A model generated the notes under the pieces. That model had not been told where the DNA came from and did no database searches. It was given only the letters and a program-made list of their open reading frames with translations. Below are positions 35,531 through 44,046 of a DNA stretch of 64,000 nt, one piece after another. Source of the DNA: Mesonia oceanica. GTDB lineage: Bacteria > Bacteroidota > Bacteroidia > Flavobacteriales > Flavobacteriaceae. A program made the translations under genes and the position numbers. Where the stretch lies: NCBI RefSeq assembly GCF_902499555.1, contig NZ_CABVMM010000010.1, positions 62,001 to 126,000 of the forward strand, read 5' to 3'. Position 1 is the first letter of the stretch, and each line of letters opens with the position of its first letter.

Positions 35531-37381
35531 ATGAAGTTTATTAGCACCCCTCTATTATTCTTTTTTCTTTTTTTGTTTACAGGTAGTATTTATGCGTCTC
35601 CACCTACTACTATTAACGACCACAAAACAGATTCTACCTATTATTACTTAGAACTAGCAAAGTTCAACGTAATTCAAGATATTGAACTCACATTATCTTA
35701 CCTCAACAGAGCAGAAAAATTTTTGATTGAAAATCCCGATACTAAACTGGAAGGGATTTTAGATTTACATTACGGGGTAGCTTATTATATAAAAGGCAAT
35801 TATGATAAATCATTGGCCTACTTTATTAACGCTGAAAATATTTTTACAAAAACCGAAGATAAGATTTATTTGAGTAAGGCTTATAATGGTATTGGCTTGA
35901 TTCAGCAAGCTATAGATCGGCACGAAGAAGCTATTATCTATTTTCAAAAAGCGATAGATAGCTTACCTCTACACTCTTCTTTAATTGGTAATTATGATTT
36001 AAATATAGGCATTTCCTTAATTGAGCTTGGAAAGTATGATGAAGCTAAAACTTATGTTGATAACGCCTATGAATTAAAAAATAAGGATCAACATGATGAG
36101 ACCTTGTATCAGATATTAAATAGAAAAGCTGAATTGCTTTATTTAAAGGGGAACTATAAAGAATCTAAGCTTACTTATGAAAACATTTTATCTAATTCTG
36201 AATTTTTAAGTAATTGGGAAAAGTCGTTTGCTAATGCGGGTTTGGCAGAAGTGTATTTAAGTTTGAATGAACTTGAGCTTGCTGAATATTATGCCCTCAA
36301 ATCATTCAATTATGCGAAAGCTATTAATTCATTTTGGGATATTAATAGAAATGCCGGTATTCTTTCTAAGGTATATTCAAAATTAGGAAAAGAACAGGAA
36401 CAAAAATATTACAAAAATATAAAGAAACAATATGAGGATTCACTTTACAATAGAACAAAGATTAGTGATGTTAACTTATTGCAGTTAAAGCAAAAGGAAA
36501 AGGAAAATTTAATTTTAACTCGACAAAAAGAAAAGTCTGAGAATAAATTATTCATCATATACATATTACTCATTTTATTATTAATTAAAACCATTTTAGC
36601 CCTTTTCTTTTTGGTTAAGCTTAGGAAATCTGATAAGGAAAAAACAACTTTAAATAAGCAATTATTAGAAAGTAATGAACAGCTTATAGCCATCAATAAC
36701 GGAAACCATAAAATGTTCTCTATTTTATCGCACGATTTACGTTCTCCTGTTTCCTCTATGTTGCAATTAGTAGAATTACTTAAAGAGAATGCTTTCTCTG
36801 AAAAAGAGCAGCAAGAAGTTTTAGGTGAAATGCATTTACAATTAACTTCTACTTCGCTAATGCTTCAAAATTTATTGAAATGGGCCGGAGAACAGATGGA
36901 AAATACGAAGCTAAATTTAAAAGAAGTAAATCTAGTAGAGAAGGTTAAAGAGGTAATGGGGGTATATTATGTTATTGCCAAGAATAAAAAAATAAAAGTG
37001 AAACACGAACCTCCATTGGGGGATGATTTATGGGTAATAGCAGATGAAGCCCATCTAAATGTAATATTGCATAATATTATCTCTAATGCCATAAAATATA
37101 CTCCGGAAAATAAAACAGTAAGACTTCATTATTCAAAAGAAAATGAGATTTGTTTTTATGTTTTTAATGAAGGTCAACCAATCTCAGAAAAAAAGATAAA
37201 AGAAATTGAAGACAAAAGCATTCGATTAGAATCTGAAAAAGGAACTTCCAATGAATATGGTACAGGATTAGGGCTATTACTAGTAAAGCAATATTTAAAG
37301 CCTAATAATGCTACACTTAGCATTCAACCTATTCAAGATAAAGGAACTCAATTTAAATTATGTTTCAAGAAAGCTAATTAA
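35531..37381 (+). CDS. TPR-containing sensor histidine kinase
   Basis: A 616-residue hybrid sensor common in Bacteroidetes: signal peptide (1-22, ending IYA), a periplasmic tetratricopeptide region (about 45-300; for example AYYIKGNYDKSLAYF and HEEAIIYFQKAI), a coiled stretch, one membrane helix (about 340-363), a dimerisation domain with the phosphoacceptor His401 (SILSHDLRSP), and an ATPase domain with N-box NIISNAIKYTP and GTGLGLLLVKQ. No response regulator is adjacent, so it is an orphan; the iron cluster begins 100 bp downstream. Ligand unknown. Confidence 0.88.
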   Translation: MKFISTPLLFFFLFLFTGSIYASPPTTINDHKTDSTYYYLELAKFNVIQDIELTLSYLNRAEKFLIENPDTKLEGILDLHYGVAYYIKGNYDKSLAYFINAENIFTKTEDKIYLSKAYNGIGLIQQAIDRHEEAIIYFQKAIDSLPLHSSLIGNYDLNIGISLIELGKYDEAKTYVDNAYELKNKDQHDETLYQILNRKAELLYLKGNYKESKLTYENILSNSEFLSNWEKSFANAGLAEVYLSLNELELAEYYALKSFNYAKAINSFWDINRNAGILSKVYSKLGKEQEQKYYKNIKKQYEDSLYNRTKISDVNLLQLKQKEKENLILTRQKEKSENKLFIIYILLILLLIKTILALFFLVKLRKSDKEKTTLNKQLLESNEQLIAINNGNHKMFSILSHDLRSPVSSMLQLVELLKENAFSEKEQQEVLGEMHLQLTSTSLMLQNLLKWAGEQMENTKLNLKEVNLVEKVKEVMGVYYVIAKNKKIKVKHEPPLGDDLWVIADEAHLNVILHNIISNAIKYTPENKTVRLHYSKENEICFYVFNEGQPISEKKIKEIEDKSIRLESEKGTSNEYGTGLGLLLVKQYLKPNNATLSIQPIQDKGTQFKLCFKKAN

Positions 37382-37463
37382 GCTTCTCGTATTTTAATTT
37401 TTTGAAAATAGGCTTGTGTAGAATGATTTTAAACAATAAGTTTGCAGAAAATTATTTTAAAGC

Positions 37464-37472
37464 AGTCTAAAT
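37464..37472. promoter_or_regulatory. AGTCTAAAT half-site before the DUF4856-imelysin operon
   Basis: AGTCTAAAT, 9 bp before the DUF4856 start codon, is the exact reverse complement of ATTTAGACT within the palindrome before the HmuR-like receptor (48905-48913). It may be a shared iron- or metal-responsive operator. The motif is AT-rich, so chance is possible. Confidence 0.35.
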
Positions 37473-37481
37473 AAGTGTCAA

Positions 37482-38684
37482 ATGATCAAATCAATCTCTC
37501 TTTCATTTTTAACCATTTTTTTATTAGCTTCTTGTTCTTCAGACGATGATAATTCGGCTGCAGTAGAAAATTTGGAAGTTCCAGCAACTTATACTTTTGA
37601 AAGAAATGGTGAAAGTACCGTTTCTTATTCAGGTCAAACTACCCGAATTACAATGGCTAAAGCACTAGCAGGCCAAATGATGGATGAAACTTCTAGCGAA
37701 GAGCAATTGTTGAACATGCTAAACAATGAAAACAATCCTTTTACAGAAGAAGAATTGAATACATCTTCTAAAAACATCAAGAGTAAATTAGCGGCATCTG
37801 CAGAATATTTCTCTACAAATACAGTAGAAAGTAATGCCTACAAACAAGATTTTGAAAATTTCTTAATTAATCAAGCTAATGAAGTTTATCCTAATTGGAA
37901 TACACTTGCAGAAGCAGGAATTGCAGGCCAAGTGATCGATGGAAGTAAAACTAGATATATAAGTGGAAAAGGGTTAGAGTATAACCAAGCTTATTTAAAA
38001 GGCTTAATGGGAGCTCTTTTAAGCGATCAAATGCTTAACAACTATTTGTCTTCTTTGGTTTTAGATGAAGGTGATAATAAAGCTAATAACGATGCTGAAA
38101 TTGTAGAAGAAGGAAAAAACTATACGACAATGGAGCATAAGTGGGATGAAGCTTATGGTTATTTATATGGGGATGCAAGTGTACCAACAGCAAACCCTAT
38201 GGCATCCATTGAAGACAATGAAGATAAGTTTTTATTCAACTATATAAGACAAGTAGATGCTGATGATGATTTTACGGGAATTGCACAAGAAACTTTTGAC
38301 GCATTTAAAAAAGGTAGAGCTGCCATTGTTGCCGGTAAATATGATATTAGAGATGAGCAGATAGCTATTATTCAAGAAAATATTTCGATGATATTTGCAG
38401 TAAGGGCTATTCATTATTTACAATCAGGTAAAGTAGCTATTCAAGAAGAGAATGTAACAGGTGCTTTTCACGCCTTGTCGGAAGCTTACGGATTTTTATA
38501 CAGCATTCGTTTTTCTCATAACCCTGCCAACGATCAACCTTATCTTTCTGCTTCAGATGTAAATGCGTACTTGGCAGATTTAATGGAAGACAATGGTTTT
38601 TGGTCGGTTACTCCAGAAAAGTTAGATGAAATTTCAGAAGCTATTGCTTCCGCTTATTCAATTTCAGTAAGTCAAATAGATTAA
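37482..38684 (+). CDS. DUF4856 lipoprotein of the iron cluster
   Basis: A 400-residue lipoprotein: lipobox LLASC (Cys18), SSDDDN linker, then the DUF4856 start VPATYTFERNGESTVSYSGQTTRI and a mostly helical body to the end, with GKGLEYNQAYLKGLMGAL and HKWDEAYGYLYG as recognisable family segments. DUF4856 proteins occur with imelysin-like proteins and TonB receptors in Bacteroidetes, suggesting a role in iron binding at the cell surface or periplasm; the mechanism is unknown. Its stop overlaps the first possible start of the imelysin-like gene (TAATG). Confidence 0.85.
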   Translation: MIKSISLSFLTIFLLASCSSDDDNSAAVENLEVPATYTFERNGESTVSYSGQTTRITMAKALAGQMMDETSSEEQLLNMLNNENNPFTEEELNTSSKNIKSKLAASAEYFSTNTVESNAYKQDFENFLINQANEVYPNWNTLAEAGIAGQVIDGSKTRYISGKGLEYNQAYLKGLMGALLSDQMLNNYLSSLVLDEGDNKANNDAEIVEEGKNYTTMEHKWDEAYGYLYGDASVPTANPMASIEDNEDKFLFNYIRQVDADDDFTGIAQETFDAFKKGRAAIVAGKYDIRDEQIAIIQENISMIFAVRAIHYLQSGKVAIQEENVTGAFHALSEAYGFLYSIRFSHNPANDQPYLSASDVNAYLADLMEDNGFWSVTPEKLDEISEAIASAYSISVSQID

Positions 38685-38704
38685 TGAGTCAACCATTTAT
38701 TAAA

Positions 38705-39817
38705 ATGAAGAAGTTTTTCTTTTCTTTACTTTTTGTTGCATTTGTAGTTGGGTGTTCTGATGATTCTTCAGAAGACAATTCTTCTACAGATAATTTCGAC
38801 CGACAGGCAATGCTAGTTAATTGGGCAGATAATTTAATTATTCCTTCCTATACTTCATTTCAAGGAGAGGTAGAAGTATTAAAGAATGCGAGCGAGACCT
38901 TTACCGAAAATCCAACACAAGAGCATTTAGAAGCCTTACGTGCAGTATATCAAGAAGCTTATTTGGCTTTTCAACATGTATCAATGTACGAAATTGGTCC
39001 TGCAGAAACCGTTAATTATAGAGGTTTTATAAATACTTATCCTACAGATGCTGAAGGTATAGAAAATACTATTGCTAGTGATTCTTATAATCTAGAATTA
39101 CCATCTAATAGAAACATACAAGGTTTTCCGGCTTTAGATTATTTATTATACGGCTTGGCCGAAAGCGATGCAGAATTATTAGCAGTTTATTCTACTAATC
39201 CTAATGCAGATGCTTATAAAAACTATCTAACAAACGTTAGCCAACGTATTTTAGATTTAACAGGAGCAGTACTAACCGAATGGAACAACAACTATAGAGA
39301 TACATTTGTAAATAATACAAGTTCTTCCAATACAGGTTCTGTAGATAGGTTTACCAATGACTTTATTATTTATTATGAAAAGTATCTAAGAAGTGGTAAA
39401 GTGGGGATTCCTGCCGGAGCATTTTCAGGAACAGTACAACCTACAAAAGTAGAATCTTATTATCATCCTTCATTTTCAAAAGAACTTTTAAAAGAAGCCT
39501 TATTGGCTACACAAAATTTCTTTAACGGTCAATCCGCTGGGAATAGTACCAATGGAGCTAGTTTTAAAACTTACCTTGATTACTTAGATTCTATGAAAGA
39601 TGGAGAGCAGTTATCTTCGTTAATCAATGATAGATTTGAAAATTCATTTCAGAAAATCAATGAACTGGATGCGAGTCTTCTACAACAAATAGAAACCGAT
39701 AACAATAAAATGCTCGAAACTTTTGACGCTTTGCAAAGTAATGTGATCTTGCTTAAAATTGATATGCTCCAAGCACTTTCAATTAGTGTAGATTATGTAG
39801 ATAGTGATGGGGATTAG
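38705..39817 (+). CDS. Imelysin-like lipoprotein
   Basis: A 370-residue lipoprotein of the imelysin (EfeO/IrpA/M75) family, whose members are iron-regulated and bind iron in the periplasm or on the surface. The start at 38705 puts the lipobox Cys at 17 (VVGC); a further Met at 38684 overlaps the previous stop and would only lengthen the signal peptide. The helical family core is seen in ALRAVYQEAYLAFQHVSMYEIGP. The GxHxxE motif of the family is replaced by GFPALD (140-145), so the metal site there is altered. Second gene of the DUF4856-imelysin-HTTM-TonB receptor operon. Confidence 0.88.
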   Translation: MKKFFFSLLFVAFVVGCSDDSSEDNSSTDNFDRQAMLVNWADNLIIPSYTSFQGEVEVLKNASETFTENPTQEHLEALRAVYQEAYLAFQHVSMYEIGPAETVNYRGFINTYPTDAEGIENTIASDSYNLELPSNRNIQGFPALDYLLYGLAESDAELLAVYSTNPNADAYKNYLTNVSQRILDLTGAVLTEWNNNYRDTFVNNTSSSNTGSVDRFTNDFIIYYEKYLRSGKVGIPAGAFSGTVQPTKVESYYHPSFSKELLKEALLATQNFFNGQSAGNSTNGASFKTYLDYLDSMKDGEQLSSLINDRFENSFQKINELDASLLQQIETDNNKMLETFDALQSNVILLKIDMLQALSISVDYVDSDGD

Positions 39818-39828
39818 ATAACTTACTT

Positions 39829-41193
39829 ATGCGTAAACGCATAGAAACATACCTTCAAAAAAATACGAGTGCAGCCCCACTAGCTGTATTTCGTATTTTT
39901 TTTGGTTTAATGATGTTGATAAGCATTATTAGATTTTGGTCGAAAGGTTGGATAGAAAAGCTATACATTCAACCCAATTTCTTTTTTAGCTACTATGGGT
40001 TTGAATGGGTACAACCTATAGGTAATTATACTTATCTTATTTTTGCTATTTGTGCAATTTCTGCTTTGTTAATCGCATTAGGCTACAAATACAGATTATC
40101 GATAATTCTTTTTTTTCTGAGTTTTACCTATATCGAGTTGATGGATAAAACCACTTACCTTAACCATTATTATTTTATAAGTATTCTTAGTTTTTTAATG
40201 ATTTTTTTACCGGCTGCTAACTATTTTTCTATGGATGCCAAAAGGCAACCTGAAAAAGCGTTTCAGTATATTCCCAATTGGACTATCGATAGTATTAAAT
40301 TACTTATTGGCATAGTTTATTTTTATGCAGGCTTAGCAAAAGCCAATTCAGATTGGTTGTTTCGGGCAATGCCTTTAAAAATTTGGTTACCTGCCAACTA
40401 TGATTTGCCGTTTTTAGGCGATTTACTTCAGCAAGAATATATTCATTATTTTTTTAGTTGGTTTGGGTTTATTTACGATTTGAGTATTCCCTTTTTAATG
40501 TTTTATCGCCCTACAAGGAAACTTGGTTTTTTCTTGATTGTGGTTTTTCATTTAGCTACCCGTATTTTATTTCCTATAGGTATGTTTCCCTATATCATGA
40601 TCGTAAGTGCGCTTATCTTTTTTAACTATAAATTTCATGAAAAGATCTTAACGTTTATCACCAACTTATTTTCTATAGATGCGTCTGTTTTTAATACGGG
40701 TAAAACACTTAAGTTTGCAGTTTTTTCTAAAAAGGTTCGGTTGGCGGTATTAAGTTTGTTTTTTGCTGTACAAATCTTGTTTCCTTGGAGGTACTTCCTA
40801 TATCCAGGTGAACTTTTTTGGACAGAAGAAGGCTTTCGGTTTTCTTGGCGTGTGATGTTAATGGAAAAAGCAGGTTATGTACAATTTAAGGTGAAAGATA
40901 CTCAGACAGGAAAATGGTTTTATGTTGATAATTCAGATTTTTTGACTTCATTTCAAGAAAAACAGATGTCATTTCAGCCCGACTTTATCTTACAATATGC
41001 CCATTATTTAGCAGACCATTTTAAAAGCCAAGGACATCGTAACCTCGCCATTTATGTAGAAAGTTACGTAGCCTTAAACGGAAGACGAAGTCAGCCTTAT
41101 ATAAATCCTGATGTTAATTTATTAGAATATGAAGATTCATTTCAGCATAAAACATTTATTCTCCCTTTCACAGATGAAATTAAAGGACTTTAG
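39829..41193 (+). CDS. HTTM-domain membrane protein (gamma-carboxylase-like)
   Basis: A 454-residue integral membrane protein of the HTTM family, related to vitamin K-dependent gamma-glutamyl carboxylase. The N-terminal start TSAAPLAVFRIFFGLMM and the helix KLLIGIVYFYAGLAKANSDWL are characteristic, and several membrane helices precede a soluble C-terminal part (about 330-454). Bacterial members have no established reaction. It lies between the imelysin-like gene and the TonB receptor (11 bp after the former, overlapping the latter by 20 bp), so the coupling to iron acquisition is strong. Whether it modifies a surface protein is unknown. Confidence 0.82.
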   Translation: MRKRIETYLQKNTSAAPLAVFRIFFGLMMLISIIRFWSKGWIEKLYIQPNFFFSYYGFEWVQPIGNYTYLIFAICAISALLIALGYKYRLSIILFFLSFTYIELMDKTTYLNHYYFISILSFLMIFLPAANYFSMDAKRQPEKAFQYIPNWTIDSIKLLIGIVYFYAGLAKANSDWLFRAMPLKIWLPANYDLPFLGDLLQQEYIHYFFSWFGFIYDLSIPFLMFYRPTRKLGFFLIVVFHLATRILFPIGMFPYIMIVSALIFFNYKFHEKILTFITNLFSIDASVFNTGKTLKFAVFSKKVRLAVLSLFFAVQILFPWRYFLYPGELFWTEEGFRFSWRVMLMEKAGYVQFKVKDTQTGKWFYVDNSDFLTSFQEKQMSFQPDFILQYAHYLADHFKSQGHRNLAIYVESYVALNGRRSQPYINPDVNLLEYEDSFQHKTFILPFTDEIKGL

Positions 41194-43648
41194 TTTACTG
41201 CTTTTTACTTTTCTTTTGGCTTCTAACTTACATAGCCAATATGTTTTAGAAGGAACGGTGGTTGATGAGCTTAACCGACAACCTGTTGAAAATGCAGAGG
41301 TTTACAATACTACCTTGGGTAAAATGGTAGCTACCGATGAGTTAGGAAAGTTTTCTTTTAAAGACTTAGCCCGTGGAGAATATGAGTTAGTAGTTTTTAC
41401 TTATGAAGCAGAAATGACTGAATCGAAGGTAGCGGTAAATGGAAATACAAATATTGAACTAGTGCTTTCCCCTTTAGCCGAATCTTTATCTGAAGTAGTG
41501 ATCAACCAAAGAAAAGAGCGAATTTTTGCTTTGCGAAAGTTGAAAAAAGTGGAAGGCACCGCCATTTATGCCGGAAAGAAAAATGAAGTGGTCGTGATGG
41601 ATAAGCTTACAGCCAATTTAGCCACTAACAATGCCCGGCAAATTTATAGCCAAGTGGTGGGATTGAATATTTATGATAATGGAGATGCCGGTTTGCAGTT
41701 GAATATTGGAGGAAGAGGATTGGATCCTAACCGAACTCAAAATTTTAATACCCGACAGAATGGTTACGATATTTCTGCAGATGTGCTGGGTTATCCTGAA
41801 AGTTATTATACGCCACCACCGGAAGCTTTAGAAGAAGTTCAAATTATTAGAGGAGCAGCCTCTTTGCAATACGGAACACAATTTGGTGGTTTGATAAACT
41901 TTAAACTAAAGAAGCCCAATAAATATAAGAAAATCGAGCTAGTTAGTCGGCAAAGTTTAGGATCTTACAATTTATTTACAAGCTTTAATAGTGTAAGTGG
42001 AACGCTTGGTAAATTTAGTTACTACACTTACTTTCATTATAAAACAGGAGAAGGTTTTAGACCAAATTCAGGCTATGATTCTTACAATGCTTTTGGGCAT
42101 ATTAATTATCAATTTTCAGAGCAAACAAGTCTAGCTTTGGAATATACTTTTTTAGATTATTTAGCACAACAACCGGGAGGATTAACCGATAGTCAATTTT
42201 ACAAAAATCCGGACTATAGCAACCGATCAAGGAATTGGTTTAAGGTAAACTGGAATTTATTCGCCTTAAAATTTAAACATCAATTTTCAAAACGAACAGA
42301 TTTTTCTTTAAATCTTTTTGGGTTAGACGCTTCGAGAAAAGCGCTTGGATTTAGGGAGAATCGAGTATCATTGGTAGATGATCCTTCGGAACCAAGAGAA
42401 CTCCTTATCGATAATTTTAAGAATTGGGGAGCAGAAGCAAGGGTGTTAACGCGTTATGATCTTAAAAATAGCGAACAAGTATTACTTTTAGGAGCTAAAT
42501 ACTATCAAACCGATAATTCGCAGCGGCAAGGACCAGGTACCGCAGCGAGTAATGCAGATTTTAGTTTTGATGATACTAATTTTCCCAATTACCGTAGGCA
42601 AACCAATTTTGATTTTCCCAATAAAAACATTGCCTTTTTTGGTGAAAACATTTTCAATATCACCAATAAGTTAAGCGTTACCCCAGGTTTCCGGTTAGAA
42701 TATATAAACACAGAGGCCAATGGTATTTATAAACAAGTCTATGTAGATCTTAACGATGATGCCTACGCCAGTGAAACTTTTGAAGAGAATAAGCAATACG
42801 AGCGCAATTTTTTATTGCTAGGTGTCGGCACTTCTTATCAAGCTAGAAAAGGATTAGAATTGTATGCTAATTTTTCTCAGAATTATCGGTCGGTTACCTT
42901 TTCAGATATTAGAGTAGTGAATCCGGTTTTTCAAATTGACCCGAATATTACCGATGAAGAAGGTTTTACGGCAGATATCGGTCTTCGCGGAAAGGTAAAA
43001 CAGCTATTAAATTACGATATTAATGTATTTGGGCTTCGCTACAATAAGCGAATAGGAGAGGTGTTAAAAGAAGAAACCCGTGTAAATGAACAAGGTGAAA
43101 AAGAAAGTACGGGGAGAATAGTCCGCTTTAAAGGAAATATAGGAGATGCTTTTATTTATGGAGTAGAATCGTTTGCAGAACTAAATTTGATAGAGGCTTT
43201 TAATGCAAAAAACAAGAATTGGAAAGTCAGTATATTTTCAAATCTAAGCTATACGCAATCTGAATATACCAGTTCACAAGAAAACAATGTTGAAGGGAAC
43301 GAGGTAGAGTTTATTCCTCATATCAATTTAAAAACAGGAATTGGGTTTGGTTATAAAAATTTATTGGGTAGCCTACAATATACCTATCTATCAAAGCAAT
43401 ATACAGATGCCACTAATTCTCCACAAGATAAAAAGGATAATCAAAGTGGAATAAGAGGCGCTATACCAAGTTATGGAATATTAGATTTAAGCTTATCTTA
43501 CAGGTATAAAAGATTTACTTTAGAAAGCGGAATCAATAATTTACTTGATAACTCTTATTTTACGAGAAGAGCTACCGGATATCCGGGACCTGGAATTATA
43601 CCTGCACAACCCATTACTTGGTACACTACCTTACAAGTGAAAATTTAA
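41174..43648 (+). CDS. TonB-dependent receptor, FecA-like
   Basis: An 824-residue outer-membrane transporter. After the signal peptide (MKLKDFSLLLFTFLLASNLHS, cut near HSQ) comes a CarboxypepD-like domain (about 22-105), then a plug with VQIIRGAASLQYGTQFGGLINF and a 22-strand barrel ending in the aromatic-rich strand WYTTLQVKI. The wording VVGLNIYDNGDAGLQLNIGGRGLDPNRT is typical of ferric dicitrate (FecA)-type receptors. The start at 41174 lies inside the HTTM gene's last codons. Last gene of the iron operon; its stop overlaps that of the convergent eight-Cys gene by a few bases. Confidence 0.88.
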   Translation: MKLKDFSLLLFTFLLASNLHSQYVLEGTVVDELNRQPVENAEVYNTTLGKMVATDELGKFSFKDLARGEYELVVFTYEAEMTESKVAVNGNTNIELVLSPLAESLSEVVINQRKERIFALRKLKKVEGTAIYAGKKNEVVVMDKLTANLATNNARQIYSQVVGLNIYDNGDAGLQLNIGGRGLDPNRTQNFNTRQNGYDISADVLGYPESYYTPPPEALEEVQIIRGAASLQYGTQFGGLINFKLKKPNKYKKIELVSRQSLGSYNLFTSFNSVSGTLGKFSYYTYFHYKTGEGFRPNSGYDSYNAFGHINYQFSEQTSLALEYTFLDYLAQQPGGLTDSQFYKNPDYSNRSRNWFKVNWNLFALKFKHQFSKRTDFSLNLFGLDASRKALGFRENRVSLVDDPSEPRELLIDNFKNWGAEARVLTRYDLKNSEQVLLLGAKYYQTDNSQRQGPGTAASNADFSFDDTNFPNYRRQTNFDFPNKNIAFFGENIFNITNKLSVTPGFRLEYINTEANGIYKQVYVDLNDDAYASETFEENKQYERNFLLLGVGTSYQARKGLELYANFSQNYRSVTFSDIRVVNPVFQIDPNITDEEGFTADIGLRGKVKQLLNYDINVFGLRYNKRIGEVLKEETRVNEQGEKESTGRIVRFKGNIGDAFIYGVESFAELNLIEAFNAKNKNWKVSIFSNLSYTQSEYTSSQENNVEGNEVEFIPHINLKTGIGFGYKNLLGSLQYTYLSKQYTDATNSPQDKKDNQSGIRGAIPSYGILDLSLSYRYKRFTLESGINNLLDNSYFTRRATGYPGPGIIPAQPITWYTTLQVKI

Positions 43649-43887
43649 GCAATTTCTTGAGGTGCCCAATGCGAACATTGCATATGAGGAGCAGCTTTAT
43701 TAGGGTTAGGGCAAGTAGCACTCATGTACCTGGCACAAGTAGTGCAATTGGGATCATCTTTTATAGCAGGTTGCATATCAAAACTATCACAAGTATGCTT
43801 TATTCCTACTGTGGTTTCGTGTAATTGACAGAAATGATCTTCATATTTTTGGCAGTTTACACAGCTATTTCCTAGTCTAATACTCAT
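43645..43887 (-). CDS. Small eight-cysteine protein with internal repeat
   Basis: An 80-residue protein without signal peptide. Its eight cysteines form two equal modules: Cys9-x2-Cys12-x7-Cys20-x12-Cys33 and Cys48-x2-Cys51-x7-Cys59-x11-Cys71. Tyr sits three residues after the second Cys of each module (QKY, ARY), and an aromatic follows each last Cys (CDSF, CSHW). The pattern suggests two four-Cys metal sites (zinc or iron-sulfur) made by duplication. I do not recognise a named family. It lies between two iron/heme operons; its stop overlaps that of the TonB receptor, and a terminator separates it from the HmuY genes upstream. Confidence 0.75.
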   Translation of the reverse strand: MSIRLGNSCVNCQKYEDHFCQLHETTVGIKHTCDSFDMQPAIKDDPNCTTCARYMSATCPNPNKAAPHMQCSHWAPQEIA

Positions 43888-43967
43888 AACTTTTATTTTT
43901 AGTTTTCTCTAAATTAGGCTGAAATGAATATAGAAGCAATTTAAATAGTTGTAATTAAGTATTTTGT

Positions 43968-43976
43968 ATTTAGATT
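43968..43976. promoter_or_regulatory. ATTTAGATT motif before the eight-Cys gene
   Basis: ATTTAGATT occurs 81 bp before the start of the eight-Cys gene. It is the same 9-mer that flanks the DUF6607 promoter at 48961 and 48992. TCTAAATTAGGCT at 43908-43920 is a further related sequence. The same core also occurs by chance inside the receptor gene (around 47585), so the call is weak. Confidence 0.3.
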
Positions 43977-43987
43977 TACTTAAAACA

Positions 43988-44014
43988 AGAAAAGCCGCCA
44001 GAGGCAGCTTTTCT
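43988..44014 (-). terminator. Terminator of the HmuR/HmuY operon
   Basis: AGAAAAGCCGCC pairs with GGCAGCTTTTCT around AGA with one mismatch. It is 33 bp beyond the stop of the T9SS HmuY-like gene and before the eight-Cys gene on the same strand. Confidence 0.65.
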
Positions 44015-44046
44015 ATAAATTTCAAATTAAAGAGGTTACACTAATT

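Noticed and set aside
43618-43824. Plus-strand frame overlapping the eight-Cys gene
   Set aside because: The minus-strand frame has a patterned duplicated Cys motif and meets the receptor stop neatly; the plus frame has no recognisable feature.
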